From NCBI GenBank assembly GCA_002030015.1, contig LQBH01000046.1:1-64000 (forward strand): a stretch of 64,000 nucleotides of DNA. The letters run 5' to 3'. The position numbers were made by a program, and so were the translations under genes. Under the pieces are notes generated by a model, which made no database searches, was not told the DNA's origin, and saw nothing but the letters and a program-made list of their open reading frames with translations. This document shows, piece by piece, positions 1 to 8,134 of this stretch (position 1 is its first letter; every line of letters begins with the position of its first letter). This DNA is from a delta proteobacterium MLS_D (GTDB taxonomy: Bacteria; Desulfobacterota; Syntrophia; Syntrophales; UBA2210).

Positions 1-229
1 CGGCGTCGCCGGGGCCGATGTCACAGGCCATCAGTGCCATGAGCAGGGCGTCGGTGCCGGACGCGCAGGCGACGGCGTGTTGTACGCCGACATATGATGC
101 GAGTTTGTTTTCAAGTTCTTTTACTTCCGGTCCCATGATGTAACTGCCGTGTTCAAGAACACGCTGGATGTTTGTATCAAGTTGTCCCTTGATTCTTCTT
201 TGCTGTGCTTTGAGATCGATAAAATCCAT
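1..229 (-). CDS. DegT/DnrJ/EryC1-family sugar aminotransferase, N-terminal part (cut by window edge)
   Basis: Only the first 76 codons are visible; the rest lies beyond base 1. The protein opens MDFIDLKAQQRRI, typical of PLP-dependent nucleotide-sugar aminotransferases of the WbpE/DegT type. It shows the cofactor-phosphate motif CASGTDALLMAL at about residues 55-66. In the WbpE pathway such enzymes transaminate a 3-oxo-UDP-N-acetylglucosaminuronic acid. That role is supported here because the next gene upstream is a WbpB-WbpD fusion on the same strand, 35 bp away, so the three activities (3-oxidation, 3-transamination, 3-N-acetylation) would sit together. The start at 229 is the only ATG giving the family N-terminus. 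The catalytic lysine is not in view, so the exact substrate is inferred. Confidence 0.85.
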   Translation of the reverse strand, partial: MDFIDLKAQQRRIKGQLDTNIQRVLEHGSYIMGPEVKELENKLASYVGVQHAVACASGTDALLMALMACDIGPGDA

Positions 230-264
230 GATTATTTTATTCCCGCCTTCAAATGTTTCTATTG

Positions 265-1845
265 TTATGTCGCAAAAAAGGGACCTGTAGATATCTTGCG
301 CAGTCCCTTGCCTTCTTTTTCGTAGATTTTATTGCAGGCTTTACAGGTGAGTTTTTTGGTCAGTTTCTCACCGCATTCGCAGACCCAGCCCACTTGTTTG
401 GCCGGGTTTCCCACGACCAGTGCGTGGTCGGGCACGTCGTCGGTTACGACGGCGCCGGCCCCGATGAAGGCCCAGCGGCCGATGGTGACGCCGCAGACTA
501 TGGTCGCGTTGGCGCCGATGGTGGCGCCCCGGCGCACAAGTGTCGGCCGGACTTCATCCATGCGGCGGATTTCGGCGCGGGGGTTGAAGACGTTGGTGAA
601 CACCATGGAGGGACCGCAGAAGACGCCTTCTTCCAGTGTAACACCCTTGTAGACGGAGACGTTGTTTTGTATCTTGCAGCGGTTTCCTATGCTGACGTCG
701 GGACCGATAACCACGTTCTGGCCGATGGAGCAATCGTCGCCGACGGAGGAGTTGGAAAGAATATGTGAAAAGTGCCATATTTTTGTGCCCGCGCCGATGG
801 TGACCCGGTCGTCTATAATTGACGTTTCATGTACAAAATAATCGCGGCCCTGTCCGGTATTACCGGGTATTACCGCTTCATGGCGGTTCGCGGAAAGGAG
901 ACTCTTTGTGGCCCGTTCCAGTATCTCAAGCACCTGGATTCCGTTTTCGGCGTCGGCCCATTGCGGTTGTACTCCCTGCTCGATACAGCGGGCGAAATAG
1001 GCCAGTTCCTCCGTGAGGGGCGGTTTCTTTTCATAGGGGATTGTTTCCGTGGCGCCGTTGCGGCTGACCGGCTCTCCCCGCACCCAGTCGATGCCCTTTT
1101 CGTAAAAGAGGATTTCTTTGTCCGGTGATGAGTCTTCGTAAGAGAACATGCCTTTCGATCCGATGATGACGATGCGGTGTTCCTTGAAGGGATGAAGCCA
1201 GCTCACAAAAATATGCCCGACGCGGTTGCCGGGGTAGGTGAGAATGGTCATGGAAGAATCATGTATCGCCGGCTGGAGGAAAACACCGCCGCGGGAGACC
1301 ACTTCATCGGGCAGATCGCCCGTGAAATACTGGAATAGCGAGATGTCGTGGGGGGCGAAACTCCAGAGAATGTTTTCTTCGGTGCGGACCGTGCCCAGGT
1401 TGAGGCGGTTGCTGTATATGTACTCGAGGCGGCCGATTTTGCCGGCGTCGATAAGCTCTTTCATGGCGCGAAAGGCGGGGTGGAAGAGCAGCAGGTGTCC
1501 CACCATGAGGATGACCCCGCGTTCGTCGGCCAGGCGCTTCATTGCCCGGGCGTCTTCCAGGGTTAAGGCCAGGGGTTTCTCGACGAGCACGTGGCGCCCT
1601 CTGTCCATGAGAAACATGGCGACGTCGTGGTGCGTTTCCGCCGGGGTGGCCAGGGTAAAGCCGTCGAACCCTGCCTCGGCGGCTTCTCGGTAGTCTGAAA
1701 AGAGGGTGATGCCGGGATAGTCACGGCGCAGCTCTTCGTGCCGCTCGACGTTGCTTTCCGCGATGCCTCCCAGCAATCCCAGGCCGTGAAGAGTGCGAAT
1801 GTGATTCATACCCCAGCGCCCGGCGCCGATGACACACAATTTCAT
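265..1845 (-). CDS. Fused Gfo/Idh/MocA oxidoreductase and LbH N-acetyltransferase (WbpB-WbpD type)
   Basis: A 526-residue two-domain protein. Residues 1-325 form a Gfo/Idh/MocA dehydrogenase, with the Rossmann motif GAGRWG at 7-12 and the EKPLA motif at 89-93. Residues 337-526 form a left-handed beta-helix acyltransferase with hexapeptide repeats, ending in a short Cys-rich tail (CEC and CKAC, possible zinc ribbon). In Pseudomonas these are separate proteins, WbpB (UDP-GlcNAcA 3-dehydrogenase) and WbpD (3-N-acetyltransferase), in UDP-2,3-diacetamido-2,3-dideoxy-mannuronate synthesis. The fusion would put the first and third steps in one chain, with the downstream aminotransferase supplying the middle step. 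The product would feed O-antigen or EPS. Domain calls are firm; the exact sugar is inferred. Confidence 0.9.
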   Translation of the reverse strand: MKLCVIGAGRWGMNHIRTLHGLGLLGGIAESNVERHEELRRDYPGITLFSDYREAAEAGFDGFTLATPAETHHDVAMFLMDRGRHVLVEKPLALTLEDARAMKRLADERGVILMVGHLLLFHPAFRAMKELIDAGKIGRLEYIYSNRLNLGTVRTEENILWSFAPHDISLFQYFTGDLPDEVVSRGGVFLQPAIHDSSMTILTYPGNRVGHIFVSWLHPFKEHRIVIIGSKGMFSYEDSSPDKEILFYEKGIDWVRGEPVSRNGATETIPYEKKPPLTEELAYFARCIEQGVQPQWADAENGIQVLEILERATKSLLSANRHEAVIPGNTGQGRDYFVHETSIIDDRVTIGAGTKIWHFSHILSNSSVGDDCSIGQNVVIGPDVSIGNRCKIQNNVSVYKGVTLEEGVFCGPSMVFTNVFNPRAEIRRMDEVRPTLVRRGATIGANATIVCGVTIGRWAFIGAGAVVTDDVPDHALVVGNPAKQVGWVCECGEKLTKKLTCKACNKIYEKEGKGLRKISTGPFFAT

Positions 1846-1866
1846 AATTCTCCTCCATGTCCCATA

Positions 1867-2119
1867 GGGGACGTAGTTAACTTATTAACTTATTGGCACT
1901 GATCTCCCTGAATGGGGTCAGGTCTATTTTCTTGACATAGTGGCATTGGCGGCTGCGCCGCGGGTACGGCCCCCTTTAACGACTTGGCGTAAGTTAATAA
2001 GTTAACTACGTCCCCGACAGAATGGGGTCAGGTCTATTTTCTTGACATTGTCGGCTGGCTGCGCCGCGGGTACGTCCCCGGTAACGTCCTGGCGTAAGTT
2101 AATAAGTTAACTACGTCCC
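1867..2119. repeat. Short inverted-repeat element (RAYT-related MITE), copy A plus partial tandem copy
   Basis: A 149-bp unit (1867-2015) starts GGGGACGTAGTTAACTTATT and ends with its inverted complement, AGTTAACTACGTCCCC. Each end carries GTAG followed by a small hairpin (GTTAA-CTTA-TTAAC). The interior has a GC hairpin (GCGGC-TGC-GCCGC). A second, left-truncated copy (2016-2119) follows directly, repeating the interior phrase GGGGTCAGGTCTATTTTC and the right end. The outer 25-26 bp are the same as the ends of the transposase element at 8122-9226, so this is most likely a non-autonomous derivative. The right terminus overlaps the stop codon of the ATPase gene that ends at 2111. Confidence 0.9.
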
Positions 2120-3400
2120 TGGATATGCGGCGCCTATCAAATATTTCCAGGCCGGCATGGATTCGGGGATTTCTGTTTCAATGCCGGGGCTGTATTCATG
2201 GTACAGCAGGTGACCGCGGGCATCCGGCCAGGACGCGCGACCTGCAGCCATCGCTTTGGACTCGCGCTGACGGGTTTCAACATCGGTCAGGCTCCAGCAG
2301 GTGTTGATGAAGAAGGTCCCTTCGCTGTCGCAAAGATCCACCTCGCTTCCGTTTAAATGGTAGAAAAGGTCTTTGCGGGTGCGTCGTAGTTCAAGGTAGA
2401 CGACGGTTTCAAGTTTGTGTCCCACATTGCGACCGGGATGCGCCTTGAAGGCGGCCACCAGTCCCGGATCAATGACATGCAGTTTCTTCGGGTTGTGTGC
2501 CTGTTTTCGCAGGGACTGCTCCCGCTTGGGCACAAGGAATATCAGAAAGGCATCTTCCAGGTATCCCAGGTAATCAAAGAGGGTATTCTTTGAAACGCTG
2601 AATCCGAGGGACCGGAAGTCCCGGTGCAGCTTGCTGACGTTGACCAGTCCGGCAGTATTGCGGAACGCGTGCCGCATCAGTTCCCGCATCAGTTTTTCAT
2701 TGCGGATGCCGTACCGTTCAACTATGTCGCGATAGAACATGAGTGACGCGTATTCTTCAAGGATAAGAGGGCGCAATGTTTCGTCGGCCAGGACAATCTC
2801 CGGGAACCCGCCCCAAGCCAGGTAGGTTTCAAGCGCGCCCCTGATGAGACTTTCGTTTTCGGCGCTATGCGGCATTACCTCGATGTCCCGGAAGGCCAAA
2901 AACTCTCGAAAACTGAGCGGAAAGATTTCCAGCGTTATGCTGCGGCCCCTCAGTGCTGTTGCCATGTCGCGTGTGAGAAGCCGGGACGATGATCCGGTAA
3001 CGTAAACTTCCACATCTTCCGTATCTTGTATGCGGCGTACCCATCGTTCCCAGCCATCGACGTTCTGAACTTCATCGAGGAACAGGTAAACCCGTTCGTT
3101 CAGCGTCTCGGGATAGAGTTCGTGAAGGCAGCGCAACAGGAGGTCCAGGTCGTTGACGACAAGGGGATGGAGCCGGTCGTCCTCGAAGTTCAGATAGACG
3201 ATACGGCGGCGATCAACTCCCTGTTCCGTGAGACGGCGTATGGTATCAAAAAACAGAAAGGTTTTACCGGCGCGTCGAGGACCTGCCAATCCGATAACCT
3301 TGCCCGTTCCCGTTGGTACTGTGCGTTCCCTGGGACGACTGACGGGAAGCTTCCGCTCAGTGAACTGCCGAAGCACATATTTAAGATTGTCGCTATTCAT
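2111..3400 (-). CDS. AAA-family ATPase with C-terminal DUF4143 domain
   Basis: A 429-residue protein of the widespread AAA_14/DUF4143 group. The Walker A motif GPRRAGKT is at 40-47 and Walker B (VYLFLDE) at about 104-110; the DUF4143 region covers roughly 200-370. These proteins are common in bacteria and archaea but their function is poorly known; a toxin-antitoxin or mobile-element association has been suspected. The gene sits in the polysaccharide locus bracketed by inverted-repeat elements (3455-3619 upstream, 1867-2119 downstream) and looks like an insertion between the sugar genes. Its last codons (Pro-Gly-Thr-stop) are encoded by the element end GGGACGTAG, so its natural C-terminus may have been altered. 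I see no clear ribosome-binding site ahead of the ATG. Confidence 0.85.
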   Translation of the reverse strand: MNSDNLKYVLRQFTERKLPVSRPRERTVPTGTGKVIGLAGPRRAGKTFLFFDTIRRLTEQGVDRRRIVYLNFEDDRLHPLVVNDLDLLLRCLHELYPETLNERVYLFLDEVQNVDGWERWVRRIQDTEDVEVYVTGSSSRLLTRDMATALRGRSITLEIFPLSFREFLAFRDIEVMPHSAENESLIRGALETYLAWGGFPEIVLADETLRPLILEEYASLMFYRDIVERYGIRNEKLMRELMRHAFRNTAGLVNVSKLHRDFRSLGFSVSKNTLFDYLGYLEDAFLIFLVPKREQSLRKQAHNPKKLHVIDPGLVAAFKAHPGRNVGHKLETVVYLELRRTRKDLFYHLNGSEVDLCDSEGTFFINTCWSLTDVETRQRESKAMAAGRASWPDARGHLLYHEYSPGIETEIPESMPAWKYLIGAAYPGT

Positions 3401-3454
3401 AGAGGTAATATATATACTATTGTCCCTTTATGCAAGGATGATTATTACTCCATA

Positions 3455-3619
3455 GGGGACGTAGTTAACTTATTAACTTATTGGCACTGATCTCCCTGAA
3501 TGGGGTCAGGTCTATTTTCTTGACATTGTGGCATTGGCGGCTGCGCCGCGGGTTCGTCTTCGAGGTTAGGGGTAATTTCCCGGAAGGATGGCGTAAGTTA
3601 ATAAGTTAACTACGTCCCC
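3455..3619. repeat. Short inverted-repeat element (RAYT-related MITE), copy B
   Basis: A 165-bp unit with the same ends as copies A and C (GGGGACGTAGTTAACTTATT at left, inverted at right) and the same first part of the interior. The section before the right end diverges (around 3552-3590). The right end lies directly after the stop codon of the UDP-glucose dehydrogenase gene (ends 3621). The left end lies 55 bp upstream of the ATPase start. Confidence 0.9.
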
Positions 3620-3620
3620 T

Positions 3621-4997
3621 TTAAAAATGTGTCGAGGGCACTTTGCCGATGGGGAAGACGTTGAATCCGATTTCGAAGAGTTGGCGGTGATCGAGTGCGT
3701 TGCGCCCGTCGAATATAAAGGCCGGCTTGTTCATGGATTTGAATATCTGTTCGTAGTCCAGGGTTTTGTAGAGATCCCAATCGGTTATAACGGCGATGGC
3801 GTCGCTTTCGGCGGCGGCTTCGTAGGGGTCTTCTGTGAAGGTGATTTTTCCGAGTACATCGGCCAGGTCGGCTCGGGCGTTTTCCAGGGCCTTGGGGTCG
3901 GTGATGGTGATGTCCGCCTGTTCGGACAGGAGCTTCCGGGCCACGTCAATGGCTGGTGCCTCCCGGGTGTCGCCCGTGTTAGCTTTGAAGGCGAAGCCGA
4001 AGAGGGTGATTTTTTTCCCTGCCAAAGTATTGAACATGGCTGAGAGCATGGTCTGTACAAAACGGTTTTTCTGGTATTCGTTCATGCGGACTACTGAATT
4101 CCAGTAATCGGCAACTTCGTCGAGACCGTAGGAGCGACAGAGGTACACCAGGCTCAGAATATCCTTCTTGAAGCAGGATCCGCCGAAGCCGAGGCCGGCG
4201 TTGAGGAATTTTGAGCCGATGCGGTTGTCCATACCGATGGCCCGGGCTACTTCGTCAACGTCCGCTTCGGTTTGTTCGCAGAAGGCCGATATGGCGTTGA
4301 TGGAGGATATGCGCTGGGCCAGGAAGGCGTTGGCTGTCAATTTGGACAGCTCGGCGCTCCAGATATTTGATGTAATTATTTTTTCGCGGGGGACCCAGTG
4401 TTCGTAGAGGGTGATCAGATTGTCGCGGGCGGCGACGGCCTCCGGGGTTTCGTGGGAACCGATAAGTACCCGGTCCGGCTCTTCGAGGTCGTGTATGGCG
4501 GTGCCCTCGGCGAGGAACTCGGGATTTGACAGGATCTGGAACCGCAGGCCATGGTTGATGGTGGACAGTATGCGTTCCATCGCGAAGGCGGTCCGCACGG
4601 GGAAGGTGCTTTTCTCGATGACGATGGTGTCTTTCACGGCCTGTTCACCGATCTGTCGGGCGGTCTTTTCCCAGTACTGGAGGTCGGCGGCCATACCCCG
4701 ACCTTCTCCGAAGGACTTGGTGGGGGTGCTGACGGAAACGAATATCATGTCCGCTCCGCGAATGGTTTCTTCGATGTCGGTGCTGAAAAAAAGGTTCCTG
4801 CCGCGGGCCGCCCGGACGATTTCGTCGAGGCCGGGTTCGTAGATGGGAAGGATGTCCGAGTTCCAGCGGGCGATGCGATCGGCGTCAGTATCCACCGCGG
4901 TGACTTTGTATCGAGGACACTTCGAGGCGATAACCGCCATGGTGGTACCGCCGACGTACCCCGATCCGATGCAGATGATGTTTTTTTCAAAAGACAT
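3621..4997 (-). CDS. ugd: UDP-glucose 6-dehydrogenase, animal-type sequence
   Basis: A 458-residue UDP-glucose/GDP-mannose dehydrogenase that oxidises UDP-glucose to UDP-glucuronate with two NAD+. The NAD-binding motif GSGYVGG is at 11-17. The catalytic cysteine is C275 in GFGGSCFKKD (271-280), and the lysine of ELSKLTANAF is K219. Length, numbering and long stretches (for example YEPGLDE, RNLFFSTDIE, NPEFLAEGTAI, EHWVPREKI, AFLAQRISSIN) follow the metazoan/plant enzyme (human C276, K220) rather than the shorter bacterial Ugd/TuaD type. It lies on the same strand as the WbpBD-type gene and the EPS-type MarR regulator, so glucuronate for surface polysaccharide is likely. Inverted-repeat elements flank it on both sides. 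Confidence 0.93.
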   Translation of the reverse strand: MSFEKNIICIGSGYVGGTTMAVIASKCPRYKVTAVDTDADRIARWNSDILPIYEPGLDEIVRAARGRNLFFSTDIEETIRGADMIFVSVSTPTKSFGEGRGMAADLQYWEKTARQIGEQAVKDTIVIEKSTFPVRTAFAMERILSTINHGLRFQILSNPEFLAEGTAIHDLEEPDRVLIGSHETPEAVAARDNLITLYEHWVPREKIITSNIWSAELSKLTANAFLAQRISSINAISAFCEQTEADVDEVARAIGMDNRIGSKFLNAGLGFGGSCFKKDILSLVYLCRSYGLDEVADYWNSVVRMNEYQKNRFVQTMLSAMFNTLAGKKITLFGFAFKANTGDTREAPAIDVARKLLSEQADITITDPKALENARADLADVLGKITFTEDPYEAAAESDAIAVITDWDLYKTLDYEQIFKSMNKPAFIFDGRNALDHRQLFEIGFNVFPIGKVPSTHF

Positions 4998-5035
4998 GGC
5001 TGTTACTCCAACAGGATCTCCCTGAATGTCCCATA

Positions 5036-5183
5036 GGGGACGTAGTTAACTTATTAACTTATTGGCACTGATCTCCCTGAATGGGATCAGGTCTATTTTC
5101 TTGACATAGTGGTATTGGCGGCTGCGCCGCGGGTACGGCCCCCTTTAACGACTTGGCGTAAGTTAATAAGTTAACTACGTCCC
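5036..5183. repeat. Short inverted-repeat element (RAYT-related MITE), copy C
   Basis: A 148-bp unit nearly identical to copy A; visible changes include GGGGTCAGG to GGGATCAGG and GGCATTGG to GGTATTGG. A remnant of the interior (GATCTCCCTGAATG, about 5015-5028) lies just outside the left end, suggesting an older copy beneath. It occupies most of the gap between the UDP-glucose dehydrogenase start (4997) and the MarR gene end (5279). I see nothing further in 5184-5278. Confidence 0.88.
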
Positions 5184-5278
5184 TGGATACAGCTCCGCCC
5201 CCTGGATTACATATGTGCTTCTCCGGAGACGTGCCGACGTCCGTCTGTCAGGGCGAATCAGCCGCTTTTTCGCAATTT

Positions 5279-5653
5279 CTATTTGTTGATTCCGCTTTTC
5301 CCGTTTTGTTCGAGTTCCTGGGAAAGGCGGCGGATTTCTTCCTCGAGTCGTTCATATTCCTGTTTTTTTCTTTTTAGAAACCGGTAGGTGGCTCGCGCTT
5401 TTTTTTCCATGCCCTTGGGCGTCAGCAGGTAGATGTACCGGGTTTTGTTTTCGGCGTTTTTGAAGTTGTCGGCTTTGATAAAGCCTTTGTGTATGAGGGC
5501 CTTGAGAAGATAGTTGGTTTTTCCCAGGCTGATGCCGAGGCGTGATGACAGTTCCCGCTGAGTCATGCCGGGCTTGTCGTGTATCTCAAGAAGAATCTTG
5601 AGGACCTCTTCACTGTCCATGTCGATGGATTGTATTGAATATATCTGCGGCAT
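5279..5653 (-). CDS. MarR-family EPS-associated transcriptional regulator
   Basis: A winged-helix regulator of about 124 residues from the ATG at 5653. The ATG at 5620 (113 residues, MDSEEVLKI) is an alternative, because clear family similarity starts there. The helix-turn-helix reads TQRELSSRLGISLGKTNYLL, the wing follows through RYIYLLTPKG, and the last 45 residues form a charged coiled coil (KRKKQEYERLEEEIRRL). This matches the group named EPS-associated MarR regulators, small proteins found beside exopolysaccharide/O-antigen genes. It is the first gene of the minus-strand run leading into the sugar genes, which fits a local role. A palindrome lies just upstream at 5679-5692. Confidence 0.85.
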   Translation of the reverse strand: MPQIYSIQSIDMDSEEVLKILLEIHDKPGMTQRELSSRLGISLGKTNYLLKALIHKGFIKADNFKNAENKTRYIYLLTPKGMEKKARATYRFLKRKKQEYERLEEEIRRLSQELEQNGKSGINK

Positions 5654-5678
5654 CGGCAAATACCACCAGCAGTAGTGC

Positions 5679-5730
5679 GTTCAATTTTGAACAAAGCCGA
5701 AGTCTAGTAATGACGGGAAGAAAAAGTCAA
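5679..5730 (-). promoter_or_regulatory. Putative promoter and palindromic operator of the MarR-type regulator
   Basis: On the minus strand a TTGACT (-35-like, plus coordinates 5725-5730) is followed after 17 bp by CTAGAC (5702-5707, a weak -10). Downstream at 5679-5692 is the inverted repeat GTTCAA-TT-TTGAAC, between the expected transcription start and the start codon. MarR-type proteins usually bind such palindromes and often repress their own gene. The palindrome is seen directly; the promoter and its ligand are inference. Confidence 0.45.
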
Positions 5731-5772
5731 GGAAAAAGATGGGCGGACGCGAAGGTGGTCGGGAGAGGATTT

Positions 5773-6375
5773 TCAAACCATGAATTTCTCGGTTATCACC
5801 GTGGATATTACTTTTATATGTTCACGGACGGCGTTCTGGTCTCTGCCCGGGTAGTTTTTAAAGGTGATCATAATCCCGTTCAGTGATGCGAAAAACGCGT
5901 GGGATAACGGTCGTACCGGTTCAGGAACGCCCATCTTGCGGAACATGATGTCGAACTGATCGAATATTCTGCGCGCCGCGAAGTTTAGTTTGTCTATCAT
6001 TTCGGCGGTAAGTGACCCGTCCAGCATAAAGTGGGTCATCATCCTGAAAAACTGGTCGTTTTCGATCAAATAGGTGAGATAGGTTTCGGCTATTATCCCG
6101 ATGTCTATTTTTTCAGTATTTTCAACCATATCTGTCAGAAAAAGGATGATCTCGTCGGCGCCGCGGAGAAATGCCTCCATGAAAAGGGACCGCTGATCGG
6201 GGAAATATCTATAGATGGCCGCGTGGGAAATTCCCGCTTCCCGGGCCACGTCCCGAATGCTTACTTTATTGAAAGGTTTTACGGCAAAGACTCTCTCGGC
6301 GGCGTCAATTATCACTTGTTGTCTCGCCAGTTTTTCACCGTTTTTAAGATCCGCAAAAGTCTTGTTTTTCCTCAT
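5773..6375 (-). CDS. TetR/AcrR-family transcriptional regulator
   Basis: A 200-residue regulator. The N-terminal TetR helix-turn-helix occupies about residues 38-57 (VSIRDVAREAGISHAAIYRY), preceded by helix 1 (IIDAAERVF). The C-terminal helical ligand domain is not diagnostic. It is divergent from an acyl-CoA dehydrogenase gene starting at 6524, and a palindrome stands in the 148-bp gap. The usual reading is that it represses the dehydrogenase, and perhaps itself, until an acyl-CoA or lipid-like ligand is bound. TetR regulators of FadR/PsrA type behave this way, but the ligand cannot be read from the sequence. Confidence 0.9.
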   Translation of the reverse strand: MRKNKTFADLKNGEKLARQQVIIDAAERVFAVKPFNKVSIRDVAREAGISHAAIYRYFPDQRSLFMEAFLRGADEIILFLTDMVENTEKIDIGIIAETYLTYLIENDQFFRMMTHFMLDGSLTAEMIDKLNFAARRIFDQFDIMFRKMGVPEPVRPLSHAFFASLNGIMITFKNYPGRDQNAVREHIKVISTVITEKFMV

Positions 6376-6429
6376 GATTATAATGCTCTCCCGGAATGCC
6401 GGATTTTGTTTTTGTGACCAATAAAAAAC

Positions 6430-6472
6430 TTGACTTGTGTAACCGGCAGTTTATATAGTTACCACTGGTAAC
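6430..6472 (+). promoter_or_regulatory. Promoter and TetR-type operator for the acyl-CoA dehydrogenase gene
   Basis: TTGACT at 6430-6435 and TATAGT at 6454-6459 (18-bp spacer) form a plausible sigma-70 promoter reading toward the acyl-CoA dehydrogenase. The 15-bp inverted repeat GTTACCA-C-TGGTAAC (6458-6472) overlaps the -10 end, where a bound repressor would block transcription. Arms are perfect over 7 bp. The site is the only strong palindrome in the divergent gap, so it is the best candidate operator of the TetR protein encoded at 5773-6375. Confidence 0.65.
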
Positions 6473-6523
6473 ACAACAAAATTTTTTCCCGTTTCGTTCA
6501 GAAAAGAGAAGGGGGGTTCGACA

Positions 6524-8134
6524 ATGTCATTACCCGACAGGAATAATCCGTACAATTTTAATGATTTTCTCGAGTGGCGACGGAATGTTGATTATTACCG
6601 CGATGATTTGTTTATTCAGAAAGCGCTTAAACACTACACCGGTGACGATTTTGAAAAAGTAGACGCCGCGGCGCGTTCCGTGTCTGAAAAGGCTTCTTTT
6701 CGCTGGCGGGATCTCTCGGAAAGAATGGCGCAGCCGGAGAAGCGTCCCTACATGATGCATTACGACGGTCATCACAATCGTATCGACCGTATCGTTCGTC
6801 CCGGAGAAACGGAAATACTGGAAAAAGAGGTTTTCTCCGAAGCCATTTTTTCGGAGAAGACTCCTCCCTGGGTCAAACTCATCAAGATGTTTCTTATTTA
6901 TCAGAACGGGGAAGCATGTATCGCCTGCCCGCTTACCTGCACAGAAGGCCTGGTGATGCTGCTGGAGAAATACGCGGATTCTGAAGATACAAAGAGCATC
7001 CTGCGTCATTGCAAAGAGGGGCGGGACGGCGATTACGCGATAGGGGCGCAGTATCTTTCCGAGATACAGGGCGGTTCCGACGTGCCGGCCAATCTGCTCG
7101 AAGCGGTGGAAGAAGACGGTGTCTGGAAACTCTACGGAACAAAATTTTTCTGTTCCGCGACTCATGCCGATTACGCGGTCATTACCGCGAAACCGGCCGG
7201 ATCGGAAAAGGTCGCCCTGTTCGTTTTTCCCTCGTGGCTTCCCGGCAACAAGGAAAAAGAGATAAGGAACAATTTTACGATCGACCGAATAAAGTGGAAG
7301 CTTGGCACGAGCGAGCTTACAACCGGCGAACTTACCTTTAACGGGACCGTCGCTTATCCTGTCGGCCCAATGGACAGGGGGGTTGCGAACGTCGTCGGCA
7401 TCGTTCTGACATATTCGCGTTTAACCGTGGGGCTCTCGGCCGCGGCTTTCATGACACGGGCTGTACGGGAAGCGAAAAAATACGCGGAGTTCAGAGACGC
7501 CTTCGGCGTCACGATAGAACAATTTCCCCTCGTGTATGAAAATATATCGAGGCTGGAAAAGGTCGCCGAAAGGACCACCGCATCGTCTTTAAAAGTGTAC
7601 CGGGAATTTCTCTCGCTGGGGGGCGGTCTGAACACCAGCCTGGCCGCCGATGAAGCCGACGACCTGAAAAAGAAACGATTCGATGTCAGGGAGCTGATCA
7701 TGCTCTATAAAATAACGACCGCCTGGGATTCCACGGAGCTTATACACGAGGCGATGTCTATTTTCGGGGGCCACGGAGTTATGGAAGATTTTTCCGCCCT
7801 GCCGCGCCTCTACCGTGATTCGGCCGTTAACGAACTGTGGGAAGGCCCGCGGAATGTGCTTCTCACGCAAATATATCGCGACATGAAAAGAGTCGCGGAC
7901 TGGTATGATCCCGCGGAATTCGTCAGGAATATTCTGGAGGGGGCGGACCGGGCGACGGTCGAAAAATTAGAAAAAGAAATCAAAGAATTGATGGGCTATT
8001 CGGATATGTACGACATGAATCCGCAAACAATCGACATATGGAGGCGATGGGATCTTCTCTGCGCGGAATTATTCCACACCTACCAGGATATCGCCCTTTA
8101 CGAAATTGAGCATTGTATTGAGGGACGTAGTTAA
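6524..8134 (+). CDS. Acyl-CoA dehydrogenase family protein (AidB-like), C-terminus set by a transposon end
   Basis: A 536-residue flavoprotein of the long acyl-CoA dehydrogenase branch. The N-terminal helical part is followed by the FAD/substrate section (YLSEIQGGSDVPANLLEA, about 177-194) and C-terminal helices with the FAD-binding segment SIFGGHGVMEDF. The segment DSAVNELWEGPRNVL carries a glutamate at the position used as base in AidB/isovaleryl-CoA relatives. The start follows GAGAAGGGGGG with good spacing. It would oxidise a branched or long acyl-CoA, but the substrate is unknown. The last codons (Glu-Gly-Arg-Ser-stop) are made by the terminal inverted repeat of the RAYT element that begins at 8122, so the original C-terminus has probably been replaced or trimmed. 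Confidence 0.88.
   Translation: MSLPDRNNPYNFNDFLEWRRNVDYYRDDLFIQKALKHYTGDDFEKVDAAARSVSEKASFRWRDLSERMAQPEKRPYMMHYDGHHNRIDRIVRPGETEILEKEVFSEAIFSEKTPPWVKLIKMFLIYQNGEACIACPLTCTEGLVMLLEKYADSEDTKSILRHCKEGRDGDYAIGAQYLSEIQGGSDVPANLLEAVEEDGVWKLYGTKFFCSATHADYAVITAKPAGSEKVALFVFPSWLPGNKEKEIRNNFTIDRIKWKLGTSELTTGELTFNGTVAYPVGPMDRGVANVVGIVLTYSRLTVGLSAAAFMTRAVREAKKYAEFRDAFGVTIEQFPLVYENISRLEKVAERTTASSLKVYREFLSLGGGLNTSLAADEADDLKKKRFDVRELIMLYKITTAWDSTELIHEAMSIFGGHGVMEDFSALPRLYRDSAVNELWEGPRNVLLTQIYRDMKRVADWYDPAEFVRNILEGADRATVEKLEKEIKELMGYSDMYDMNPQTIDIWRRWDLLCAELFHTYQDIALYEIEHCIEGRS

Noticed and set aside
1867-5183. Inverted repeats as riboswitches or attenuators of the sugar genes
   Set aside because: The copies share ends with the transposase element, occur after as well as before genes, and include a tandem partial copy, which points to mobile elements.
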